The position numbers and the translations under genes were made by a program. This document shows, piece by piece, positions 1 to 6,244 of a stretch of DNA of 8,093 nt (its first letter is position 1; each line of letters starts with the position of its first letter). The notes beneath the pieces are model-generated. The model searched no databases. It saw nothing but the letters and a program-made list of their open reading frames with translations, and was not told where the DNA came from. Origin of the DNA: Nitratireductor sp. (lineage in GTDB: Bacteria; Pseudomonadota; Alphaproteobacteria; Rhizobiales; Rhizobiaceae); NCBI GenBank assembly GCA_020441735.1, contig JAGRLQ010000154.1:1-8093 (forward strand), in the 5' to 3' direction.

Positions 1-15
1 GTGGTTGCCTTGGCA

Positions 16-66
16 GATGGTCCGTTCCGGGGGATGCCGTATCGCAGGGCAGGACACCGGACCATC
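16..66. repeat. Inverted repeat with 9-bp arms
   Basis: GATGGTCCG at 16-24 is the exact reverse complement of CGGACCATC at 58-66, with a 33-base loop. The loop can form a further small pairing (TGCC 35-38 with GGCA 48-51). No T-run follows on either strand, so it does not look like a classic intrinsic terminator. It could be a structured RNA element, part of an upstream transcript, or chance. Confidence 0.5.
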
Positions 67-69
67 ATT

Positions 70-101
70 ACGCGGGGCTGAAACGCCCGTCAGTACCGCG
101 T
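70..101. repeat. Two-tier hairpin
   Basis: ACGCGG at 70-75 pairs with CCGCGT at 96-101. Inside, GGGC at 75-78 can pair with GCCC at 85-88 around the loop TGAAAC; the two stems share base 75, so both cannot form in full. It lies directly between the neighbouring hairpins at 16-66 and 106-143. Function unknown. Confidence 0.4.
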
Positions 102-105
102 GGCA

Positions 106-143
106 CGTTTGAAAAAAGCGCGAAGCAGTTGCGCTTTCAAACG
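106..143. repeat. Strong hairpin, 9 + 4 bp with an A bulge
   Basis: CGTTTGAAA at 106-114 is the reverse complement of TTTCAAACG at 135-143. After a three-A bulge (115-117), GCGC at 118-121 pairs with GCGC at 131-134 around a 9-base loop. This is the longest stem in the leader. It could end an upstream transcript in a Rho-assisted manner or stabilise an mRNA end, but there is no T-tract beside it on either strand. Confidence 0.5.
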
Positions 144-236
144 CCAAGCTGGCGGCAAAATCTGTCTTGAAAGAAGGGGAAAAGCGGCAAAAGGCGGGCG
201 AATTGTGCCGATTTGGTGTCGTCAAGCTAACGACAT

Positions 237-277
237 TTGAAATAGCTGCAAATCAATTATGATTCCGAATGTGGAAT
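237..277 (+). promoter_or_regulatory. Possible metY promoter with overlapping dyads
   Basis: TTGAAA at 237-242 and TATGAT at 258-263 resemble -35 and -10 elements, but the 15-base spacer is short. Two symmetric sites overlap the -10: AATCA-ATTA-TGATT (251-264) and ATTCC-GAATGT-GGAAT (262-277). They could be an operator or a small RNA hairpin. The segment is the most AT-rich part of the upstream region, which supports promoter function, but neither element is a strong consensus match. Confidence 0.3.
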
Positions 278-405
278 ATTTTGTGATTTGCCAAGCCGAT
301 TTCAAGCCTGTGGCGGTGCTTCGCGATTGACGGAGTGAAATGCGCTCCCTAACACTCCCGCACCACGACGCTGACAATGAATGCGATAGCGAGACGGAAT
401 ATCCC

Positions 406-1725
406 ATGGCCGATTTCTACAAACTGGAAACACTTGCCCTGCATGCAGGCCATGTGCCGGACAGCGAGCACGGTTCGCGCGCCGTGCCGATCCATCAGAC
501 TACGTCCTATGTATTCAAGGATGCGCGTCAGGCAGCAGCTCTCTACAACATGGAAGAAGGGGGGCATCTCTACAGCCGCATTTCCAACCCGACCGTGGCA
601 GTGCTTGAACAGCGGCTGGCGGCCATGGAGGGCGGGGCTGCCTGTGTGGCGACAGCGTCCGGCATGGCGGCGCTGCACTGTGTGGCGACGATGCTGGTGT
701 CGGCCGGCGATCACATCGTTTCCACCGCGCAGCTTTACGGCGCCAACATCAACCTTCTGAAAAACACCATGCCGCGCTTTGGCGTCGAGACGAGTTTCGT
801 CCACGGCCGCGACCTCGACGGACTGAAAGCAGCAATCCAACCCAACACCAAGTTCCTGTTCTGCGAGATGATCGGTAACCCGGGACTTGACGTGCTTGAT
901 GTGGAGGCGGTGGCGAAGATTGCCGAAGAAGCCGGCATTCCTCTGGTCATGGACGCAACTTTCTGCACACCGTATCTGTTCAAGCCGCTCGACCACGGCG
1001 TCAACGTTGTCATCCATTCGGTGACCAAATGGCTGGGCGGGCATGGCACGACGATTGGCGGCGCGATCATCGATGGCGGTAATTTCAACTGGGGACAGAA
1101 GGATGCTGACGGCAACGACAAGTGGCCGACGCTGACGGCGCCGCACTATGCGCTCGACGGCATCATCTTCTGGGAGGAGTTCGGCCCGATCGCGCTTTCC
1201 CAGCGCATTCGCGCCGAGGCCATGTACAATTTCGGGCCTTCCATGTCGCCCTTTGCCGCCTTCCAGCTTCTGCAGGGGATCGAGACGCTGCCGCTTCGAA
1301 TGGAGCGGCACATGGAAAATACAGCGAAGATGCTCGACTTCCTCACCGGTCACGACGCGGTAAGCTGGGTGAAGCACGCAGACCTGCCGGATCATCCCGA
1401 CCACGCAATTGCCAAACGCTTGTTGCCCAGAGGGGCCGGGTCGGTGATTGCCTTCGGCATCAAGGGCGGCCGGGCAGCGGGCGCTGCCTTTATAGAGAAC
1501 GTCAACGTCGCCTCGCATCTTGCCAATGTGGGCGATGCCAAGACGCTGGTCATTCACCCGGCTTCGACCACCCATTCGCACATCTCGGCAGAGGATATGA
1601 AGGCGGGAGGATTGTCCGACGACATGATCCGGCTTTCGGTCGGGCTTGAGAATTTCGATGACCTTGCGGCCGATTTCGGCAGGGCACTGAAGATCGCCCG
1701 GAAAGTTGCGGGAGACAGGCCATGA
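406..1725 (+). CDS. metY: O-acetylhomoserine sulfhydrylase (MetY type)
   Basis: A cytoplasmic PLP enzyme of the Cys/Met metabolism family (439 aa, normal for MetY). It replaces the acetate of O-acetylhomoserine with sulfide to give homocysteine, or with methanethiol to give methionine. Visible in sequence: YSRISNPT at residues 56-63 (Tyr and Arg of the PLP phosphate site), the SGMAA segment at 85-89, Asp183 expected to contact the PLP ring nitrogen, and Lys208 in SVTKWLGGHG as the Schiff-base lysine. ASTTHSHIS (386-394) and RLSVGLEN (409-416) complete the family pattern; the GGHGTTIGG stretch favours MetY over cystathionine enzymes. The 406 start matches where family proteins begin and has GGA at 396-398. 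An in-frame ATG at 340, with GGAG only 4 bases upstream, would add 22 unconserved-looking residues. The stop overlaps the next gene by 4 bases. Confidence 0.93.
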   Translation: MADFYKLETLALHAGHVPDSEHGSRAVPIHQTTSYVFKDARQAAALYNMEEGGHLYSRISNPTVAVLEQRLAAMEGGAACVATASGMAALHCVATMLVSAGDHIVSTAQLYGANINLLKNTMPRFGVETSFVHGRDLDGLKAAIQPNTKFLFCEMIGNPGLDVLDVEAVAKIAEEAGIPLVMDATFCTPYLFKPLDHGVNVVIHSVTKWLGGHGTTIGGAIIDGGNFNWGQKDADGNDKWPTLTAPHYALDGIIFWEEFGPIALSQRIRAEAMYNFGPSMSPFAAFQLLQGIETLPLRMERHMENTAKMLDFLTGHDAVSWVKHADLPDHPDHAIAKRLLPRGAGSVIAFGIKGGRAAGAAFIENVNVASHLANVGDAKTLVIHPASTTHSHISAEDMKAGGLSDDMIRLSVGLENFDDLAADFGRALKIARKVAGDRP

Positions 1726-2537
1726 AGATCACTGTCGACGGCAATGAGGTTCATCTCTCGACCGGGGGCAGGGCGCATGAGGCGGGCCGACCTTTCGTCA
1801 TGTTCCTGCATGGTTCGGGCTTCAACCATCTGAGCTGGGTGCTACAGTCGCGCGCACTCGCCTATGACGGTTACAACATCATTGCCGCCGACCTGCCCGG
1901 GCACGGCCTGTCGAAAGGGGCGCCCATCGAGGGGGTCGAGGCGCAGGCGGAATGGGCCTTGCATGTGCTCAATGAACTGGGTGCGGAACAAGCGGTTCTA
2001 GTGGGCCACAGCCAGGGCGGCCTGATGGCGCTTGAAATGGCACGGATGGCGCCGGAACGTGTGCGGGCTATCGTCTTTGTTGCTTCGGCGGCAGCAATCC
2101 CGGTCAACCCCAAACTGATTGAGGCAGCCGAAAGCGCGCCGGAAAGCGCCTATGCCAACATGGTCGACTGGGCGCATGGTGCCGATGCACACATGCATGA
2201 CAACACCGTTCCCGGCGGCTCGCACATCAACTTCGGCATTCACGTCATGGAGATGGGCGATCGATCGGCGCTTGCCACGGATCTGAAATCCTGCGCTGCC
2301 TATTCCGGCGGCGAGGAAGCCGCAAAAGCGCTGTCCTGCCCTGTAATGTGCATTCTGGCAGGTCAGGACAAGATGACGCCGCTCAAGGCGGGCAAGGCGC
2401 TAGCAGGCCTGATCGGCGGCAGCGAAACCCATGTGATTGCCGATAGCGGCCACACCCTGCCGACGGAGCGGCCGCGTGAGGTCAACGCGCTGTTGCGCGG
2501 GTTTCTTTCAGGGCTCGATGCAAAAGCCGCTGCCTGA
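1722..2537 (+). CDS. Alpha/beta hydrolase fold protein
   Basis: A 271-aa alpha/beta hydrolase, probably cytoplasmic because it has no signal peptide or membrane segment. The HGSG motif (residues 30-33) should supply the oxyanion hole. Ser97 in GHSQG is the nucleophile, Asp216 in LAGQD the acid and His244 in SGHTLP the base, so the triad is complete and spaced as in the family. DLPGHG (57-62) is another typical element. The region between about 130 and 200 would be the cap that sets specificity; it contains several His and Met residues and gives no clear substrate. The start ATG overlaps the metY stop (ATGA), which suggests translational coupling. Family members include esterases, thioesterases, C-C bond hydrolases and lactonases. 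The neighbouring acyl-CoA gene makes an acyl ester or thioester substrate possible, but this is not shown by sequence. Confidence 0.88.
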   Translation: MKITVDGNEVHLSTGGRAHEAGRPFVMFLHGSGFNHLSWVLQSRALAYDGYNIIAADLPGHGLSKGAPIEGVEAQAEWALHVLNELGAEQAVLVGHSQGGLMALEMARMAPERVRAIVFVASAAAIPVNPKLIEAAESAPESAYANMVDWAHGADAHMHDNTVPGGSHINFGIHVMEMGDRSALATDLKSCAAYSGGEEAAKALSCPVMCILAGQDKMTPLKAGKALAGLIGGSETHVIADSGHTLPTERPREVNALLRGFLSGLDAKAAA

Positions 2538-2576
2538 GCGCAGTTCCACAGATTTCAAATCATCCGGGGAAGTTAC

Positions 2577-4895
2577 GTGACGAAGCAAATCAGCAAGGTA
2601 TGTGTCATCGGCGCCGGCACGATGGGGTCGGGGATTGCAGCGCAGGTCGCTAATGCCGGTGATGCGGTGCTGCTGCTCGATATCCCATCCAGGGAAGGCG
2701 GGCGAAATGCGGTGACTGAAGGAGCACTGGAGCGCATTGCCAAGTCCGATCCGCCCTTGCTGATGAAGCCTGAAAACATCGAGCGCATTACCATCGGCAA
2801 TATCGAGGACGATCTGGCAAAGGTGAAAGACTGCGACTGGATCGTCGAGGCGATCGTCGAGCGGCTCGACATCAAGCGCAATCTCTATCGCTCGCTGCTG
2901 CCACATCTGATGGAAGGTGCGCTGGTTTCCTCCAACACTTCGACCATTCCCATCGCGCTGCTGATGGAGGACATGCCGGATGCGCTGCGCAAGCGCTTCT
3001 GCATCACGCACTTCTTCAATCCGGTGCGCTACATGCGGCTGCTTGAACTGGTGCGCGGCGAAGAAACCGAAGACGAAGTGATTGACATCCTGGCGCGCTA
3101 CAATGACGAGGCGCTGGGCAAGGGCGTGGTGCGCTGCGCCGACACACCGGGCTTTCTCGGCAACCGGGTCGGCGTCTTCGCCATGCAAGCGGCAATCCAC
3201 GAGGCAATGGAACTGGGCATCGACATTGAGGATGCCGACGCAATTTTCGGCCGTCCGATGGGTATTCCCAAAACCGGTGCCTTCGGCCTCTACGATCTGA
3301 TTGGTGTTGATCTGATGGCCGATGTGGTGCGCTCATTGCGCTCCATTCTGCCACAGGGCGATGCCTTTCACGAGGTGGGAGCGGAGAACGATCTGATCAA
3401 CGCGCAGATCGAAAAGGGCTTTACCGGCAACAAGGGCAAGGGCGGCTTTTACGCGGTGATCGATGGTGCTGCAAAGGCCCTTGACCTGAAGACGGGCGGC
3501 TGGCGCGCGCGCAAGAAGGAAGTGCCGGAATTGGCCATGCAGGCCGAGCGCGACGGGCTCGGTGTATTGCTGGCCGATGAAGGCCCGCTCGGCGAATTCG
3601 CCTGGCGGGTGCTGGCACATATCCTGACCTATTCGGCAAGCCTGATCCCGGAGGTGACGTCCTCACCCCAGGATATCGATGATGCGATGAAGCTTGGATA
3701 CAACTGGATCAGGGGGCCGTTCGAACTGATCGACGAGATCGGCGCGGAAGCCTTCGTCGAGCGGCTGGAGGACGACGGTTGGCACGTGCCGGAATTCTTG
3801 CGTGAGGCGGCGGAAGCGGTTCAGCCGGAGGATCGCCGGTTTTATCGGGTGCATGGCAACGCACTGGAGGTGCGCCATTGGGGCGGCAGCTTCAAGCCGG
3901 TCAGTCTGCCGGACGGTGTCGTACGCTTCCACCTTACGCGCCAGACCCTTTCGCCGGAATTTGGCAATGCTTCGGCAGACTGTTTCCGCATCGGCGAAGA
4001 TGTGCTGCTGGTTGAGTTTCACACCAAGGCCAATGCGCTGGACGACAAGTCGATGGAGATCGTGCGTCAGGCAGCGGAGACCGAAAGCCGTGGCGTGTTG
4101 ATCCACAACGATGCCCAGCACTTTTCGGCAGGCGTCAATCTTGAGCGCTTCAAGGCGTTTATCGAGCAGGAAGACTGGACGGGGATGGACCGGTTCCTGC
4201 ACGATTTCCAGCTTGCCGTCGAAGCGCTGCTCTATTCGGACAAGCCGGTGGTGGGTGCGCCATCGGGTCTGGCGCTGGGCGGCGGCTATGAGGTGCTGGC
4301 TCATTGCGACCGGCTGGTTGCCCATGCCAATACAGTATTCGGCCTGGTGGAGGCGGCGGTTGGCGTTGTGCCGGGCGGCGGCGGGGTAAAGGAAACCTAC
4401 TGGCGCTGGTATCAGGCAACCGGCGACTGGGAGAAGGCTGCCTGGAACACCTTCAACCAGATCGGCTATGGCAAGACGGCAAGCTCGCCCGATCTTGCCG
4501 CTGAACTCACCTATTTTTTGCCACAGCGCGACCGTCAGGTCATGAACCGGGACCGGCTGGTAACGGAGGGGCTTGCGGAAATCGATGCCATGGCCAGTGA
4601 TTACAAGCCGCGCGTGCGGCCGCAGTTCGAGCTGGCCGGAAGTGATGTCTATGAAGCGATGGTCGGGTTTCTCGAAAAGGGCAGGGCGAAGGGGCATTTC
4701 ATGCCCCATGATTTGACGGTCGCTTCGCAGATTGCCTGGATCGTGACGGGCGGCATGGACGGGCAAAGCGGCGCGCTCGATGAGCAGGCAATGTATGCGC
4801 GGGAGCGGGAAGCCTTCCTTCGGCTTGCCAAAACACCGCAAACGCTGGCGCGGATCAGCGGCATGCTGGCGGGTACCGGTATTCCGAGGAATTGA
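2577..4895 (+). CDS. 3-hydroxyacyl-CoA dehydrogenase / enoyl-CoA hydratase fusion (FadN-like)
   Basis: A 772-aa bifunctional beta-oxidation enzyme with the dehydrogenase first and the crotonase domain last, as in Bacillus FadN and opposite to enterobacterial FadB. Residues 6-35 form an NAD-binding Rossmann start (GAGTMG 12-17). SNTST (119-123), His145 in THFFNP, Glu157 and Asn196 in PGFLGNR match the hydroxyacyl-CoA dehydrogenase active site. Residues about 340-400 form the C-terminal dehydrogenase domain. The crotonase domain begins near 470: HFSAG (515-519) and GLALGGG (564-570) would form the oxyanion hole. Glu572 and Glu592 occupy the two catalytic glutamate positions, 20 residues apart as in rat crotonase, so both activities look intact. 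The GTG start has GGGGA at 2566-2570. It lies 39 bases after the hydrolase and is probably cotranscribed. No adjacent thiolase or acyl-CoA dehydrogenase is seen. Confidence 0.92.
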   Translation: MTKQISKVCVIGAGTMGSGIAAQVANAGDAVLLLDIPSREGGRNAVTEGALERIAKSDPPLLMKPENIERITIGNIEDDLAKVKDCDWIVEAIVERLDIKRNLYRSLLPHLMEGALVSSNTSTIPIALLMEDMPDALRKRFCITHFFNPVRYMRLLELVRGEETEDEVIDILARYNDEALGKGVVRCADTPGFLGNRVGVFAMQAAIHEAMELGIDIEDADAIFGRPMGIPKTGAFGLYDLIGVDLMADVVRSLRSILPQGDAFHEVGAENDLINAQIEKGFTGNKGKGGFYAVIDGAAKALDLKTGGWRARKKEVPELAMQAERDGLGVLLADEGPLGEFAWRVLAHILTYSASLIPEVTSSPQDIDDAMKLGYNWIRGPFELIDEIGAEAFVERLEDDGWHVPEFLREAAEAVQPEDRRFYRVHGNALEVRHWGGSFKPVSLPDGVVRFHLTRQTLSPEFGNASADCFRIGEDVLLVEFHTKANALDDKSMEIVRQAAETESRGVLIHNDAQHFSAGVNLERFKAFIEQEDWTGMDRFLHDFQLAVEALLYSDKPVVGAPSGLALGGGYEVLAHCDRLVAHANTVFGLVEAAVGVVPGGGGVKETYWRWYQATGDWEKAAWNTFNQIGYGKTASSPDLAAELTYFLPQRDRQVMNRDRLVTEGLAEIDAMASDYKPRVRPQFELAGSDVYEAMVGFLEKGRAKGHFMPHDLTVASQIAWIVTGGMDGQSGALDEQAMYAREREAFLRLAKTPQTLARISGMLAGTGIPRN

Positions 4896-5012
4896 TGCCG
4901 GGAAAGTGAGGCCGGGAACCGGGCCAAAACCCGGACCTGACGGTTCGCGGCCCGCAGCCCGTTTGTGGTTAGCGCGAAGTAAACCTTTTGGTTCACATTG
5001 AAACGGTTCCAT
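4896..5012. other. Short gap after the FadN-like gene
   Basis: No gene is seen here. CCGGG at 4919-4923 can pair with CCCGG at 4930-4934 around CCAAAA, but no T-run follows, so a terminator for the three-gene block is not clear. The sequence turns AT-rich near 4960-5045, ahead of the promoter-like pair at 5013-5042. Confidence 0.5.
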
Positions 5013-5042
5013 TTGCCGCTGCGTAAAGATTTTCAGCTAGAT
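5013..5042 (+). promoter_or_regulatory. Likely sigma-70-type promoter
   Basis: TTGCCG at 5013-5018 and CTAGAT at 5037-5042 are separated by 18 bases, within the accepted range for housekeeping promoters, and resemble alphaproteobacterial promoters. The predicted transcript start is about 5048-5050, exactly where the GC-rich pairable region begins. This agreement supports the call; no experimental start is known to me. Confidence 0.5.
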
Positions 5043-5048
5043 TCCTCT

Positions 5049-5246
5049 GCGGCCGGGGTCCCCTACCCACACCACCCGGTCAGGCCGCAAGCGCGCATGG
5101 TTGCCCCCCACGGCAACCTCGGGCGTGTGGTCTCTACAAAAGGCCCCACCCCGAGCGTGCTTGCGGACCAGCAGGCACGGCCCGGCTCCTTGCTCCCAAC
5201 ACAGCAATGACCGGGTTCCGCCCGAACTTCGGGCGGGCAGCCTTTT
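5049..5246 (+). ncRNA. Candidate structured small RNA or regulatory leader
   Basis: About 200 bases lie between a promoter-like pair and an intrinsic terminator, with no credible protein. Long-range pairing is extensive. ACCCGGTCA (5074-5082) is the exact complement of TGACCGGGT (5208-5216). Twelve bases at 5085-5096 pair with 5155-5166 with one G-U. Inside these, GGTTGCC (5099-5105) and GGCAACC (5112-5118) form a perfect hairpin, TCGGG (5119-5123) pairs with CCCGA (5150-5154), and TTGCT (5190-5194) pairs with AGCAA (5203-5207). Several predicted loops are C-rich. I do not recognise 4.5S SRP RNA, RNase P RNA or tmRNA signatures, and 6S RNA is not a convincing match. It could be a free small RNA or the attenuator leader of the downstream GST gene, which starts 94 bases after the T-run. 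Confidence 0.5.
5214..5246 (+). terminator. Rho-independent terminator
   Basis: CCGCCCGA (5218-5225) and TCGGGCGG (5229-5236) form a perfect 8-bp stem with a 3-base loop. A lower stem, GGTT (5214-5217) with AGCC (5239-5242), extends it across a 2-base bulge and leads straight into TTTT at 5243-5246. The T-run is short, so termination may be incomplete and allow read-through into the GST gene. Confidence 0.6.
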
Positions 5247-5340
5247 GTGGGTTCCCTTTCGGATTTCGGAAATTTACCGGTTGAGGGCAGGTCTGAATCG
5301 TTGCAGGTTCCCTTTCTTTGTTTCTTCGAAAGGGCCGACA

Positions 5341-5952
5341 ATGAAATTATGGTATTCGCCTGCTTCACCGTTCGTTCGCAAATGCCTGATCGTAGCCCAT
5401 GAGCGCGATCTGACCGATCGCATCGAAATCATGGATGCGAGCGCCAATGTGGTCGATCCGGACATGCGGATTATCGAATCCAACCCGGTCGGCAAGATTC
5501 CCACCATGCTGCTGGAGGATGGTCAGGTGCTGTTTGACAGCCGGGTGATCTGCGCATGGCTGGACACGCTGCACGACGGCAAGAAGCTGATGCCGCGCTC
5601 CGGTGCCAAGCGATTCGAGATCATGACGCTGGAAGCGCTGGGCGATGCCATCATGGATGCGGCGGTCAACAACCGCTATGAAACCGCACTCAGGCCGCCT
5701 GAATTTCAGTGGAAAGCCTGGAGCGACGGTCAGATGGGCAAGGTTATGGCCTCACTCGACCAGCTCGAGAACCAGTGGATCCGCAGCCTTGGACGCACAC
5801 CGAACATGGGCTCGATCGCAGTCGCGGCAGCACTGGGCTATCTGGGTTTTCGTTATCCCGATCTCAATTGGCGGCGGGGCAGGCCAAAACTGACTCGCTG
5901 GTTCAAGCGGTTCAGCGAGCGGCCCTCCTTCGCGGCAACCGAGCCGCAATAG
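5341..5952 (+). CDS. Glutathione S-transferase family protein
   Basis: A 203-aa soluble protein with the two-domain GST layout. The N-terminal thioredoxin-like half starts MKLWYSPASPFVRK, where Ser6 or Ser9 sits at the usual glutathione-activating position. KIP (52-54) gives the cis-proline, and FDSR (65-68) matches the Glu/Asp-Ser pair that holds the gamma-glutamyl part of glutathione. The C-terminal half is helical, with the segment GSIAVAAALGYL (157-168) and the terminal SERPSF motif seen in bacterial GSTs. The length is typical. The exact reaction (conjugation, reduction, dehalogenation or isomerisation) cannot be read from sequence. The start is supported by AAAGGG at 5329-5334, 6 bases upstream, and by the family N terminus; longer in-frame starts would run through the structured RNA region. 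It may be expressed by read-through of the terminator at 5214-5246 or from its own promoter, which I could not identify. Confidence 0.88.
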   Translation: MKLWYSPASPFVRKCLIVAHERDLTDRIEIMDASANVVDPDMRIIESNPVGKIPTMLLEDGQVLFDSRVICAWLDTLHDGKKLMPRSGAKRFEIMTLEALGDAIMDAAVNNRYETALRPPEFQWKAWSDGQMGKVMASLDQLENQWIRSLGRTPNMGSIAVAAALGYLGFRYPDLNWRRGRPKLTRWFKRFSERPSFAATEPQ

Positions 5953-6127
5953 GCTGCTCGCCGGCCGGAAAAGCATGCTCTGGCGGCGGGAAATTCCCCG
6001 GAACCCGACAAATTTGCGACGGATTGTTTGCCGGCTGCGCCGTTTGTGCGTCACAATTTGGGGATGGCTGTTGACCTCGCGGCTTCAATGTGTTGCCATC
6101 CGTCCAGACAGACATGTCCAGTTTCCC

Positions 6128-6155
6128 TTGCCGCAGCGTGAGTTCGCGATATATG
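6128..6155 (+). promoter_or_regulatory. Possible promoter of the ABC transporter operon
   Basis: TTGCCG at 6128-6133 and TATATG at 6150-6155 are spaced by 16 bases. The predicted start near 6162 gives a leader of about 120 bases ahead of the substrate-binding protein. The -35 hexamer is identical to that of the promoter-like pair at 5013-5042. Confidence 0.4.
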
Positions 6156-6220
6156 CTGGCAGGTGAAGCAGGGTGGAAGCCGCAAAACCGGTGACGTCCT
6201 GCAGAATGGAAGTGGATATC

Positions 6221-6244
6221 GTTCAGGGAGGAGCAGACCTGAAC
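6221..6244 (+). promoter_or_regulatory. Leader hairpin enclosing a purine-rich loop
   Basis: GTTCAGG (6221-6227) and CCTGAAC (6238-6244) are exact complements around the loop GAGGAGCAGA. The loop resembles a Shine-Dalgarno sequence but no start codon follows it at a useful distance. It lies 27 bases before the true ribosome binding site and may act as an mRNA control or protein-binding structure. Confidence 0.4.

Larger units (their letters stand above)
1..405. other. Non-coding leader upstream of the metY block
   Basis: This stretch holds no recognisable complete gene. All three + frames are open at the window edge and close at about 81, 108 and 170, so the tail of an upstream gene could lie in the first 80-170 bases. 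None of the short tails is recognisable and GC-rich sequence stays open by chance, so no CDS is called. The first 160 bases contain successive hairpins (16-66, 70-101, 106-143, and CGCC/GGCG at about 142-154). From about 225 to 290 the sequence becomes AT-rich, as expected of a promoter region. I could not match the leader to a known riboswitch by eye. Confidence 0.6.

Noticed and set aside
41..66. 3' end of a cobalamin riboswitch (CAGGACACCGG resembles its conserved box)
   Set aside because: The strand pairs with 16-24 only 33 bases away, and the other conserved boxes of the roughly 200-base element are missing from the visible sequence.
200..260. SAM-II riboswitch upstream of metY
   Set aside because: This class controls met genes in Rhizobiales, and GATTTG (210-215) with CAAATC (249-254) around a hairpin looked suggestive. 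However, the conserved GCTAAA-type segment and pseudoknot arrangement as I remember them are not there. A cmscan hit to RF00521 would reverse this.
349..1581. Long antisense open frame across metY (410 codons)
   Set aside because: It mirrors a gene with clear family motifs on the + strand. Long antisense frames are common in GC-rich DNA, and its translation has no recognisable domain.
2551..2561. Perfect palindrome GATTTCAAATC between the hydrolase and FadN-like genes
   Set aside because: An 11-base site with one central base can arise by chance. There is no promoter-like sequence around it, and the genes are close enough to share a transcript.
3663..5012. Long antisense open frame across the 3' part of the FadN-like gene
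   Set aside because: The crotonase domain on the + strand explains this region. The antisense product is low-complexity in character, with no motif.
5049..5246. 4.5S SRP RNA, tmRNA, RNase P RNA or 6S RNA
   Set aside because: There is no GGAAGGAAGCAG-type SRP core, no tmRNA tag reading frame or tRNA-like end, and no GAGGAAAGTCC box of RNase P. GTCCCCT recalls 6S RNA, but it lies only about 10 bases from the predicted start and the fold is branched rather than rod-like.
5101..5340. 80-codon N-terminal extension of the GST gene
   Set aside because: It runs through the structured RNA and terminator, has no family similarity, and the start at 5341 has a good ribosome site and the expected GST N terminus.
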